Virus record (IMG/VR): IMGVR_UViG_3300017990_000058
Location: 1-22,976 of that record
Strand: one strand, 5' to 3'
Length of the DNA: 22,976 bases
Source: a virus
Shown piece by piece: positions 7,244 through 13,668 of this stretch. Both the position numbers and the translations under genes were made by a program. Below the pieces are notes generated by a model that saw only the letters and a list, made by a program, of their open reading frames with translations, ran no database searches and was not told the origin of the DNA. Every line of letters begins with the position of its first letter. The stretch's first letter is position 1.

Positions 7244-9226
7244 TTATCCTTTCTTATAACGATTAGTAATAAATCCTTCACTGTCTATTGGAAGCCCAGG
7301 ATATGTTTGTTTATCAGTATCACACATAATCTTGGTAAAGTGATCTAAAGATCCGAAATTCTCAGGGTCATGTGATACGACTTCATCATGCACAGAAAAT
7401 ATTACGTTGTAACCTTGTTTTATTAATCGTATTTTTGCCTCAGCTAAAATGTCTCTGGCTAATCCTTGAGCAGCGTTTTCAATAAGACGGCCGGGTATAA
7501 TCTGAAGTCGTTTCCACTTGCGTGTGTATGGATCACTTCCCATAAACGTTATACAAGGTCTAATCTCTCCCCACGGCGTTTCTTTAGGCTCAACGAGCGG
7601 CTTATAATACGCAATTCGTCTGCCCGACGGAAGTATCATAAAGAGAAAATCGTGATCATATAAAAATCTAATATGTTTATAGCGTGTTAGAGCTTTCTCA
7701 ATAATAGCAGTTTTTGCTGCAGTGTAAAGTTTGTCCCACAGAGTAACTATCAAATGAAAAATTTCACGATAGAGTTGTACTGTACGTTTTGATTCATACA
7801 AGTCAATATCGAATCCATAGGAGACACATGTTTTATGGAATTGCGTATATCCCATTCCGTATCCCAAACCTAAAATTGCTGTTTTAGCATGTGTTCTCTG
7901 GTGTTTGTTCACATCTTCATAAGTAATACCGTTATAAAGCTTTGTTGCAAACCACTTGTACTGATCCATGTTCTTGCGAAATAATTTCAGAGATTCTTCA
8001 TCTCCTGCTAACCAGCAGGTAACTCTATTTTCAATACTTGAAAAGTCTGATACGATTAACTTATAGCCAGGTTTAGCTGCCACAATTGGTCGTACCATAG
8101 CAGATCCGACATACATAGGATCGTCGTAGAATAGCATAAATGTTTCAAGCGCGTAATGTTTCACAAGATACGCAACTAAATCTGGGTCCTTAACTTTAGC
8201 GTTTGGTAAATTGTGCACCTGAAAATTTTTACCGCCCCACCGTCCCGTAGTAGCTCGGTGGTAGAATAAGATGTCGTGTATAAATCCGTTTTTATCTACA
8301 GAATCAATAAGCCTATCAAACTTCTTAGTTGATGTACGACTCATTTTCTGACGTATTGTTAAAACATCAACTACAGGTTTAGGTGGTTGTAGTTTTGATT
8401 CTAATATAGTTTTAACTGTATTAGCTGTTAAGTCAGGTAACTCTAGTCCTTGTTTTTTGGCCCATGCAATAATCTTGTCACGTTGTCCGGGCGTAGCAAC
8501 ATCGCCATTCGTAATACGCTGTAGCTTTGCAACTTGAGTAGTTTCATAATCATCAAGGAGATGTTTTAAATTTTTAACTGTCTCTATATCTATAGGTACA
8601 CCGTTAACATTCATGTTAACAGTCATTAACCATAATTGACGTTCATAATTGAGCAGTTTGGCATAAGGTAATACTTTAGCAATTGCTCTTTCTGCTTGTA
8701 CATCTTGGATGCAATAGCTATACATGTCTTCATAATCTTGTGTTGCAGCTTCATAGGACCAGCGTATATGAGGATTTGACTTTGTAGGTTTTCTTGGTTT
8801 TGAGAGTTTATTGATTAAATAGGTGCCGCGCTTATCTTTTTGTATATCTAAATTCAATGCTTTTCCACAATCAGCAAGGTGAGCAGGTAAAGCAAATGAT
8901 GTTGCAAATGCCATTGTGTCGTGATATTGTTCAAGCGGTATCTTAGGCCAGTCAAATTGTTTTGTACCGCAATAATTCCAAATAAGAAATTCGAATTCTG
9001 CATTCCAAGCGTGGAGTTCCCACCCTAGTTTAATTCGTTGTAGTAGCACAGCTATATCTGAAAGGTTTGTTGTCTGTGGTGTATAAATACAGGGCTCTTC
9101 ATCGTTAAACGCAAATGACAGGCAGATAATTCTAGTAGACGGGTGATTGGCATATTGGAACGCGCCTACTTTTTTTAAATCCGCTTCTGAGTATGTTTCA
9201 AAGTCATGGTAGATTATATTAGGCAT
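7244..9226 (-). CDS. family A DNA polymerase with 3'-5' exonuclease domain
   Basis: A 660-residue replicative polymerase. The N-terminal DnaQ-like exonuclease shows Asp8 and Glu10 (YHDFETYSE), WNAEFEF near residue 75 and YCIQDVQ as the third exonuclease motif. The polymerase part has motif A (SDFSSIENR, about residue 391), motif B (RTHAKTAILGLGYGMG, about residue 438) and motif C (VHDEVV, about residue 612). There is no 5'-3' exonuclease domain, as usual for phage PolA. I chose the ATG at 9226 because the product then begins directly at the exonuclease domain (MPNIIYHDFET). The frame is open to 9286, but that extension lies within the structured leader. The gene follows a 162-base leader with an unusual RNA structure, unlike its tightly packed neighbours. 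Confidence 0.96.
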   Translation of the reverse strand: MPNIIYHDFETYSEADLKKVGAFQYANHPSTRIICLSFAFNDEEPCIYTPQTTNLSDIAVLLQRIKLGWELHAWNAEFEFLIWNYCGTKQFDWPKIPLEQYHDTMAFATSFALPAHLADCGKALNLDIQKDKRGTYLINKLSKPRKPTKSNPHIRWSYEAATQDYEDMYSYCIQDVQAERAIAKVLPYAKLLNYERQLWLMTVNMNVNGVPIDIETVKNLKHLLDDYETTQVAKLQRITNGDVATPGQRDKIIAWAKKQGLELPDLTANTVKTILESKLQPPKPVVDVLTIRQKMSRTSTKKFDRLIDSVDKNGFIHDILFYHRATTGRWGGKNFQVHNLPNAKVKDPDLVAYLVKHYALETFMLFYDDPMYVGSAMVRPIVAAKPGYKLIVSDFSSIENRVTCWLAGDEESLKLFRKNMDQYKWFATKLYNGITYEDVNKHQRTHAKTAILGLGYGMGYTQFHKTCVSYGFDIDLYESKRTVQLYREIFHLIVTLWDKLYTAAKTAIIEKALTRYKHIRFLYDHDFLFMILPSGRRIAYYKPLVEPKETPWGEIRPCITFMGSDPYTRKWKRLQIIPGRLIENAAQGLARDILAEAKIRLIKQGYNVIFSVHDEVVSHDPENFGSLDHFTKIMCDTDKQTYPGLPIDSEGFITNRYKKG

Positions 9227-9270
9227 TAGGAATATTGTCTCCTGGAGTCTCTTGGAGTCTCCTGCATAAC

Positions 9271-9378
9271 AAAAAAGACCTGCCAACTATGTATTAAGTG
9301 CCCACCCGACACTTTTAAATACGAGCAGCTGCGGTTGACTAAACCGTAGTTAAAGATTTTTATTGCATAGCTGGCAGG
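9271..9378 (-). ncRNA. three-way-junction RNA with terminal U-run upstream of DNA polymerase
   Basis: Read on the minus strand, CCTGCCAGCTATG (9378-9366) pairs over all 13 positions with CATAGTTGGCAGG (9291-9279), one pair being G-U. Inside lie two more hairpins: CGGTT/AACCG (9346-9342 with 9336-9332, 5-base loop) and AAGTG/CACTT (9314-9310 with 9300-9296, 9-base G-rich loop). The closing stem is followed at once by TCTTTTTTG (9278-9270). The element fills a rare gap in an operon whose other genes mostly overlap. It could be an attenuator that lowers polymerase output relative to SSB, a riboswitch-like leader, or a processed RNA. I do not recognise a known class. Confidence 0.6.
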
Positions 9379-9388
9379 CATCATAGAA

Positions 9389-9958
9389 TTATCCAAATAG
9401 CGCGTCAACATCTACGTCTTTAGCAACAGTTTCTTCTTTAGCATCAGTTTTTGCGTCTTCAATAAGATCTTTAAAATCTTCATCTGCTGAAGCTCTACCA
9501 TCAAGACGTTCTGCGTCACGTGTTTTCATGACATTATTGAGACCAAATGACACGCCTTTATTACCGTTTTTATCATAATAGAAAGCTGTAATAGAGGCTC
9601 TTGCGTACATTCCGCTATAGACGTCGTCAGCATTAAAAAGTAATTCACCCTGCTGGTTAATGACTTGCGGCTTTTCAAAGGACGACACGTTAACGAACAT
9701 ACAATCAGCATATAGCGCATCATCACGTTCATTACCATCACGAAATGGTGATCGAATGTTTTTGGGCCAGGTTTTCTGATCAGGCCCGAACTTTTTAGCA
9801 ATCGCTTCGGCTGCTGCTTCTTTCATTTCAGTAAGATCTGTGCCCTTTTCAAAGATCATACTAACAGAGTATTTTTCATCATCGTTTAGCGATTTACCTG
9901 GTTGAAGTAAACGAGCATAGCTTGCTCTAAATTCTGGTGTAATAATTCGTGTTCCCAT
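9389..9958 (-). CDS. single-stranded DNA-binding protein, Enc34/DUF2815 family (short form)
   Basis: A 189-residue protein matching the DUF2815 family, known as Enc34-type phage SSB. Visible elements are the opening TRIITPEFRASYARLLQPGK, KYSVSMIFEKGTD, SPFRDGNERDD, and a VYSGMYARASITAFYYD strand followed by GVSFGLNNVMKTRD. The acidic C-terminus ends DVDVDALFG, like the tails of many SSBs that recruit partner proteins. The start at 9958 has the strongest ribosome site of the region (AAGGAGG, 8-base spacing) and matches the usual family start. The frame continues upstream into a zinc-knuckle extension (separate entry), so a 226-residue form may also be made. Downstream comes the structured RNA and PolA. 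Confidence 0.9.
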   Translation of the reverse strand: MGTRIITPEFRASYARLLQPGKSLNDDEKYSVSMIFEKGTDLTEMKEAAAEAIAKKFGPDQKTWPKNIRSPFRDGNERDDALYADCMFVNVSSFEKPQVINQQGELLFNADDVYSGMYARASITAFYYDKNGNKGVSFGLNNVMKTRDAERLDGRASADEDFKDLIEDAKTDAKEETVAKDVDVDALFG

Positions 9959-10069
9959 AATTGTTTCCTCCTTGGTTTTAGTTGCGGGTTTCATTGTTTC
10001 GCCCTTACAAATAGGGCATTGTGGAATTGAGTCATAATAGTGTTGGCTATGTTTAGGACAATATTTCAT
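9959..10069 (-). CDS. in-frame zinc-knuckle N-terminal extension of the SSB (long form)
   Basis: The SSB frame stays open upstream for 37 more residues from an ATG at 10069 that overlaps the stop of the 155-residue gene as ATGA. The extension reads MKYCPKHSQHYYDS followed by IPQCPICKGE, a C-x2-H/C-x2-C pattern typical of a small zinc ribbon or knuckle. Random coding of such a motif is unlikely, so I take the extension to be translated by coupling, with a second, stronger start at 9958 giving the short form. A TTG at 10093 could extend it by eight residues. This would yield two SSB isoforms from one frame; alternatively the whole gene simply begins at 10069. Confidence 0.55.
9967..9973 (-). 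promoter_or_regulatory. internal ribosome binding site of the short SSB form
   Basis: AAGGAGG, eight bases before the ATG at 9958, lies inside the open frame of the zinc-knuckle extension. It is the best match to the anti-Shine-Dalgarno sequence in this part of the operon and decides the internal start. Confidence 0.8.
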
Positions 10070-10533
10070 CGATTTTTTCTTGTGCGATACCAATACAGAC
10101 AGGCACGCGAATCTTTTTTAGAATTAGGAAAGTGTTCACGAATATCAGCTGCAATTTCATCATCTGTCATATGAGCCCACTCATCTGAGTAAAGCATGGA
10201 CTTTACATATGAACCCATAAATCGTTGCGCGCGGGGTATAGATTTTTTTCTGAGTTTAACTTCAACTGATACAATTTCCCAGTCCATTCCGTTAACAGTG
10301 TCCCAAATTTTTTGGCAATGTTTGAACTTACTATCGACCTTTTTAATTTCTGTGAGGCCAACATTGACACGAAGTTTGATAATGTGATTTGCTTTCAATT
10401 GCATAAGACTGTCAGCTGAGTTAATAACTAAATAATCAAAGTTTGATTTACGTCCAGCTTCATTTGCGTCAAATTCATCCTTGTACAAAGCTTCAAATTT
10501 AAGATCTGTAAAGTTCAAGAGAAACGATTTCAT
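10066..10533 (-). CDS. hypothetical protein upstream of SSB, 155 aa
   Basis: A 155-residue soluble, basic protein. The ATG at 10533 follows GAAAGGATTG, and the stop overlaps the ATG of the long SSB form (ATGA). The N-terminal two thirds alternate strands and basic helices (KVDSKFKHCQKIWDTV, VEVKLRKKSIPRAQRF). The last 35 residues (DDEIAADIREHFPNSKKDSR, then LYWYRTRKNR) resemble a small C-terminal module I associate with several phage proteins of unknown function. The family is not recognised. The position between DUF932 and SSB suggests a replication or recombination accessory, possibly nucleic-acid binding given its basic character. That is inference. Confidence 0.75.
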   Translation of the reverse strand: MKSFLLNFTDLKFEALYKDEFDANEAGRKSNFDYLVINSADSLMQLKANHIIKLRVNVGLTEIKKVDSKFKHCQKIWDTVNGMDWEIVSVEVKLRKKSIPRAQRFMGSYVKSMLYSDEWAHMTDDEIAADIREHFPNSKKDSRACLYWYRTRKNR

Positions 10534-10550
10534 ACTAATACAATCCTTTC

Positions 10551-10571
10551 GGGAGAGCTATTAACTCTCCC
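10551..10571 (-). repeat. perfect 7-bp hairpin between DUF932 and the 155-aa gene
   Basis: GGGAGAG/CTCTCCC with a 7-base loop, just upstream of the ribosome site of the 155-residue gene. In the direction of transcription it is followed by GAAAGG, not a U-run, so it is more likely an RNA-stabilising or processing hairpin than a terminator. Confidence 0.6.
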
Positions 10572-10581
10572 TGTTTTAAAT

Positions 10582-11289
10582 TTATGCAGCGTATTGTAAA
10601 TAATAGTCGTCAGTAACTGCTGTTAACAAAGGAGTTGAATCAGATACGGTCATCAGCGGCTGTTTTCTCAAAAGCCGAGTTACCCCGTTGTGCACTGTAT
10701 TCAATGTTCTAACATTGCTGCCCAGCTCCATTTCTTCATCCATACAATTGTGGAAATTGTGGAATTGACTGGGTGAAAATACTTTGTTCATAATTAGGTC
10801 ATACGTGATTTCTTTTAAGACAGGAGTTTCAATTTCAATCTCAGCGTATTGAGCTAACTTGGTGTCCATTTGTTCCTTGTAAACAGGTAACTCGATAACA
10901 GCTTCTTTTGTAAGGTCCTCCACTTCTTCAATATACAGGCCGCTCGTATGTTTTCTGAATGTGAGGAACTTACCGCTGAACATAAGATTTGCACAGTTGA
11001 CAATATGGAGACCGGAGCAAAGTCCTATAGATAAGGTTTTGTCTGTGCTGTTTCTCCAGCCAAGCATGAAGTCTGAATCATTTCCAGAGTTAAGAATAAG
11101 AGTACCAAAAGCCTGTGAGCCGGATTTATTGGTATCAATTCGATGAGATTTTAGTTCAAAGCCTTGAGAATCAATTTGTGCCTCAACAATGGCTGCAAGA
11201 TCATAATGGGCCACTGGATGGAAAGTACTGGTACCCTTAACCGAAGGTAAAGCCTTTAAGTCGTTGATTGATACGTTTTGTCGTTTCAT
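10582..11289 (-). CDS. DUF932-like phage protein
   Basis: A 235-residue protein resembling the DUF932 (phage/plasmid-like) family. It has FHPVAHYDLAAIVEAQIDSQ near the N-terminus, a FGTLIL strand, LGWRNSTDKTLSIGL and IVNCANLMFSG, the Arg-Asn-Ser and Cys-Ala-Asn signatures of the family, and then a helical second half. It is shorter than plasmid-type DUF932 proteins of about 300 or more residues, so it may be a compact version. The start follows AAAAAGGAGAAAATC. Function is not established; the gene usually travels with phage or plasmid replication and recombination genes, as here, upstream of SSB and PolA. Confidence 0.8.
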   Translation of the reverse strand: MKRQNVSINDLKALPSVKGTSTFHPVAHYDLAAIVEAQIDSQGFELKSHRIDTNKSGSQAFGTLILNSGNDSDFMLGWRNSTDKTLSIGLCSGLHIVNCANLMFSGKFLTFRKHTSGLYIEEVEDLTKEAVIELPVYKEQMDTKLAQYAEIEIETPVLKEITYDLIMNKVFSPSQFHNFHNCMDEEMELGSNVRTLNTVHNGVTRLLRKQPLMTVSDSTPLLTAVTDDYYLQYAA

Positions 11290-11358
11290 GATTTTCTCCT
11301 TTTTAGTCTATGAGTTTTGCCAAGTCCATGTCAAACGCATGGAAGTAAAAAAAAAAAA

Positions 11359-11541
11359 TTAAATTATTTTTTCACAGGACATATTTTTACAATGGAATTT
11401 ATATTTAGCTAAAATACCCAATCCCCGGACTAAAGAAACTTCAACAACCCACTTAGACTTCCGGTTAATAATAAACTCACAATCACCTGAAATATTTGCT
11501 GAATTTTTTAATTTAGTTTTGGCTGCTTTTGAAAGATTCAT
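11359..11541 (-). CDS. small hypothetical protein, 60 aa
   Basis: A 60-residue basic protein (begins MNLSKAAKTKLKNSANISGD) with three Cys, two of them near the C-terminus (FHCKNMSCEK). AGGAAAAACG precedes the ATG at good spacing, and a promoter-like element lies directly upstream (11581-11609). The gene is separated from the DUF932 gene by about 70 bases that include an A-run and a 5-bp hairpin. The family is not recognised. As the first gene after an internal promoter it may be an early regulatory or host-interaction protein. Confidence 0.6.
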   Translation of the reverse strand: MNLSKAAKTKLKNSANISGDCEFIINRKSKWVVEVSLVRGLGILAKYKFHCKNMSCEKII

Positions 11542-11580
11542 CGTTTTTCCTATTTTGTTTTATTTGTTATTGTTGAGTAT

Positions 11581-11609
11581 AGCGTACCATACAACAAAAG
11601 ACGCGTAAA
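11581..11609 (-). promoter_or_regulatory. internal promoter of the leftward operon
   Basis: On the minus strand TTTACG (11609-11604), 17-base spacer ending in TGG, then TACGCT (11586-11581). The spacing and the TG just before the -10 box match the other phage promoters found at 15399-15427, 15440-15468 and 21208-21236. The match to 15399-15427 extends further: TATGGTA sits exactly 12 bases after the -35 box in both, and both continue with a CAATAACA element. A-rich tracts upstream could act as an UP element. The expected start is about 33 bases before the 60-residue gene. Confidence 0.6.
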
Positions 11610-11638
11610 GGCTTTTTTTTAATTTTTTTCACTTTTTT

Positions 11639-11779
11639 TTAACTTTTTACAATATTTTTTAAACATCCAAGCACAAGTAGGAAATTTAAAAGAACTGCAA
11701 ATGATGTTATGAGTCCAGCCTCTTTATAAACTCCTATAGCAAACATGCCTAAAATAAGTAAAACAATTAAACTTTTCAT
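11639..11779 (-). CDS. tiny membrane protein, 46 aa
   Basis: A 46-codon gene whose ATG overlaps the stop of the upstream 63-residue gene as ATGA. The product is almost wholly hydrophobic, with two predicted membrane helices: SLIVLLILGMFAIGVY and ITSFAVLLNFLLVLG, separated by a short KEAGL turn, ending KNIVKS. No family is recognised. It is one of three consecutive tiny membrane-protein genes (11639-12157), a typical phage accessory cluster that often carries host-takeover or exclusion functions. Low length is the main uncertainty; the overlap and two clean helices support it. Confidence 0.55.
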   Translation of the reverse strand: MKSLIVLLILGMFAIGVYKEAGLITSFAVLLNFLLVLGCLKNIVKS

Positions 11780-11967
11780 TTTTGCACCTTTACAGGTAAA
11801 GCTGTTCTATATAACGGTTTTCCATCAATACGTTGTATATCAACGACCGTCATTCTAGGAGCAGCTACAGCTTCTTTTATGCTATTCATAAATGTAATAA
11901 CCTGTACAAAAGTTATTATTCCTAAGAACACGCATATCACGGCTAAATAACCTTTTATTTCATTCAT
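11776..11967 (-). CDS. small membrane protein, 63 aa
   Basis: One predicted membrane helix near the N-terminus (about residues 6-28, GYLAVICVFLGIITFVQVIT) followed by a soluble, basic tail of about 35 residues. A ribosome site GGAG lies 9 bases before the ATG. It is separated by four bases from the preceding 61-residue gene and overlaps the 46-residue gene by ATGA. The family is not recognised. Confidence 0.6.
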   Translation of the reverse strand: MNEIKGYLAVICVFLGIITFVQVITFMNSIKEAVAAPRMTVVDIQRIDGKPLYRTALPVKVQK

Positions 11968-11971
11968 TTTT

Positions 11972-12157
11972 TTAATCTCCGTATACAGCTAAATTAGCGC
12001 CGGGCCGGACTTCGACATCATAATTCATTGAATAGTGATAAGTTCGAACCGGCCGCCAATCGTCCATTTTAACATTTATTTGCCCGACTTCGATCAAGAT
12101 CCACATCAGAAGCCAAGCGATGATTAGCAATATGAAATCAGTTGTGTGATTTTTCAT
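11972..12157 (-). CDS. small membrane protein, 61 aa
   Basis: The N-terminal membrane helix (about residues 7-25, DFILLIIAWLLMWILIEVG) is followed by an external or cytoplasmic tail with several Tyr and Asp. The ATG overlaps the stop of the zinc-ribbon gene (ATGA), indicating coupling. The family is not recognised; it belongs to the tiny membrane-protein cluster. Confidence 0.6.
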   Translation of the reverse strand: MKNHTTDFILLIIAWLLMWILIEVGQINVKMDDWRPVRTYHYSMNYDVEVRPGANLAVYGD

Positions 12158-12408
12158 GGATTTAACGGTAATATTTGTTTACAATTTACACAAAACATAC
12201 GTTGCTCTTGATAGTAAACAATTTTACCTGTACTATTTGCCAAGCCTGAAATTTTGTGAAAAATTGTGCCGGGGGTAAATAGTTTACCTTCACATTTTTG
12301 ACATTTAACTGCTGGCTGTTTAACCGGATCAACATCAAATTGAATTTGTTGCTGACCTTGTCCTACTCGCGGTATTTGCATTGGAATTTGCATCTTTTTG
12401 TTATTCAT
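12154..12408 (-). CDS. small zinc-ribbon protein, 84 aa
   Basis: An 84-residue protein with a Gln/Pro-rich N-terminus (QIPMQIPRVGQGQQQIQF) and a C-x2-C ... C-x2-C zinc ribbon: VKCQKCEGK near residue 36 and MFCVNCKQ near residue 74. It has a strong ribosome site GAGGAG seven bases before the ATG. The layout suggests a nucleic-acid or protein-binding adaptor of the kind common in phage early regions. It is translationally coupled to the next membrane gene. The family is not named from sequence. Confidence 0.75.
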   Translation of the reverse strand: MNNKKMQIPMQIPRVGQGQQQIQFDVDPVKQPAVKCQKCEGKLFTPGTIFHKISGLANSTGKIVYYQEQRMFCVNCKQILPLNP

Positions 12409-12454
12409 AACTTAACTCCTCACATATTGGGCATTCTGCTGCTACTTCTGGATT

Positions 12455-12727
12455 TTAGTGTATATGACTACGTTTTATACCTACATTTAAATCTTTATAG
12501 CCTTTAAGATTCCAGTCAAAACTAACTGTATATTTTGGAGTTACTAACGGTATGGGTCCCCCAGGAATAATTTCTGGTAAATCTGGATGCTCAACGACTA
12601 TTTCAAGGTCACCGCGTTTATGTGTTATTCTAGCACGCATAAATTTACATTCACACGGTAGATTTAGGTGTTTAATTAATATTGCGGGTGAAATTCTAAT
12701 TCGTGCTGCATGATATGTATCATTCAT
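12455..12727 (-). CDS. hypothetical protein, 90 aa
   Basis: A 90-residue soluble, beta-rich protein (begins MNDTYHAARIRISPAILIKH) with a Cys-Glu-Cys in the first third, a Pro-rich centre (IIPGGPIPLVTPKY) and a C-terminal HIH. The ribosome site AAGGATAAATA is good. The 3' end fragment of another gene (12743-12782) lies immediately upstream, and this gene's ribosome site sits at the edge of that repeat. The family is not recognised. Confidence 0.65.
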   Translation of the reverse strand: MNDTYHAARIRISPAILIKHLNLPCECKFMRARITHKRGDLEIVVEHPDLPEIIPGGPIPLVTPKYTVSFDWNLKGYKDLNVGIKRSHIH

Positions 12728-12742
12728 TATTTATCCTTTTTT

Positions 12743-12782
12743 TACTTGATTTTCAAGATACTATTCAGCGAATGCTTTCATT
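12743..12782 (-). pseudogene. decayed duplicate of the 3' end of the 68-aa gene
   Basis: About 40 bases match 13684-13723 with five differences. On the minus strand the fragment encodes MKAFAE-stop-YLENQV, where the intact gene has MKAFAEWYLENQV: the Trp TGG has become TAG. Nothing else of the gene is present. The two copies flank the GC-rich Ala/Trp-repeat gene, so the duplication probably arose when that cassette was inserted. Confidence 0.7.
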
Positions 12783-12841
12783 TCCGATATCTATCCACCG
12801 GTTGATGCTTCGCTATCTTCCTACCGGCCGACGTTAAAACG

Positions 12842-13534
12842 TTATGCCGTATCATTGTTGTTGCCATTTCTCCCCCCTAATATCATCCAGTATAGACGAT
12901 TATTTTGTTTTTCCCTCGCAATAGCCCATGCAGCATCTCTCGCAGCCCTTACATCAGCCCTCGCAGCAGCCCGCGCAGCATCCCACGCAACAGCCCACGC
13001 AGCCCACACAGCAGCCCTCGCAGCATCCCACCACGCATCCCACGCAGTAGTCAACGCAGCATCCCACCACGCATCCCACGCAGCCCACGCAGCCCTATCA
13101 GCAGCCCTCGCATCAGTCCACGCAGCAGCCCTCGCATCCCTCTCAGCAGCCCTCGCAACAACCCTTAAATCGTCATTGCCTGTTTTTAGATATTGAATAA
13201 CAACGTCGGGCGCATCCCACATATCAATTACGTCAAGGGCACATAATCTTGCGAACTTCCGCAAAATAGGCGTGGCGTCATACCCCCATAGGTATTTGCG
13301 TTCCGTGGCAGCAATTTTATCGTCACCAATAACCATATCTCCGCCCAAATCAACACGCCAAACCATTCCCCCAGGCGCATATTCAAGGGCGTCCAGAGGC
13401 TTTACACTTCCATGCAACCCCTGTTTACACAGGATAGGCTCACAAGCAACGGTATGCGTAACTCCCGCTTTAATAGTGCGCCCATCGCCGTATTGTAGCT
13501 TGCAATCGTTTTGTGAAAAATACCATGCTTTCAT
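12842..13534 (-). CDS. phage protein with long Ala/Trp/Asp helical repeat (DUF7666-like N-terminus)
   Basis: A 230-residue protein in two parts. Residues 1 to about 130 form a domain (MKAWYFSQNDCKLQYGDG, LHGSVKPLDALEYAPGG, ATERKYLWGYDATPILRKFA) that resembles phage proteins I know as DUF7666. From about residue 135 to 215 runs an Ala-rich repeat built from AAW, DAWWDAA and ARAA units, predicted as one long helix with regularly placed Trp. The tail is polar (REKQNNRLYW). I chose the ATG at 13534, directly after AAAGGAGGCGGG, over an in-frame upstream ATG. The gene is much richer in G and C than all neighbours and is flanked by a duplicated fragment, both signs of recent acquisition. Function unknown. 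Confidence 0.8.
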   Translation of the reverse strand: MKAWYFSQNDCKLQYGDGRTIKAGVTHTVACEPILCKQGLHGSVKPLDALEYAPGGMVWRVDLGGDMVIGDDKIAATERKYLWGYDATPILRKFARLCALDVIDMWDAPDVVIQYLKTGNDDLRVVARAAERDARAAAWTDARAADRAAWAAWDAWWDAALTTAWDAWWDAARAAVWAAWAVAWDAARAAARADVRAARDAAWAIAREKQNNRLYWMILGGRNGNNNDTA

Positions 13535-13588
13535 CCCGCCTCCTTTGGCGGGGCCGGCAAGCCGTCCGGTAACCCCTTTATCCGGCCC
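13535..13588 (-). promoter_or_regulatory. leader hairpins overlapping the ribosome site of the Ala/Trp-repeat gene
   Basis: Two perfect inverted repeats lie just before the ATG: CCCGCC/GGCGGG (13547-13552 with 13535-13540), whose loop and 3' arm hold the ribosome site AAAGGAGG, and GGGCCGG/CCGGCCC (13582-13588 with 13551-13557). They share two bases, so full pairing of one limits the other. This could gate translation of the gene. Confidence 0.5.
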
Positions 13589-13668
13589 TCTAAATCTCAG
13601 CATTAAGCCGGACCCCGTTCCATTTCGCACTCGGCTTGCCCTTGCCCCTTAAATACTTGCCCAAATCA

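Noticed and set aside
9226-9411. 61-codon minus-strand frame across the SSB-PolA gap
   Set aside because: It begins inside the SSB gene without a ribosome site and its sequence is fully explained by the RNA structure and leader.
10551-10571. Hairpin read as an intrinsic terminator
   Set aside because: In the direction of transcription no U-run follows it; T bases follow only on the strand with no upstream gene.
11305-11334. TTGACA with an 18-base spacer to TAGACT upstream of DUF932 (minus strand)
   Set aside because: The start point would fall inside the ribosome binding site of the gene, leaving no usable leader.
12900-13170. Dense short repeats such as GCAGCCC/CACGCAG that look like a repeat array or CRISPR-like region
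   Set aside because: They are codon-level repeats of the Ala/Trp-rich protein on the minus strand; unit length is irregular and there are no unique spacers.
12855-13652. Three plus-strand open frames across the Ala/Trp gene and its leader (Ala/His-rich, Ser/Pro/Arg-rich, and one at 13272-13652)
   Set aside because: They are shadows of the repeat gene and its GC-rich leader; they lack ribosome sites, and only the minus-strand frame has a family-like domain and a Shine-Dalgarno start.
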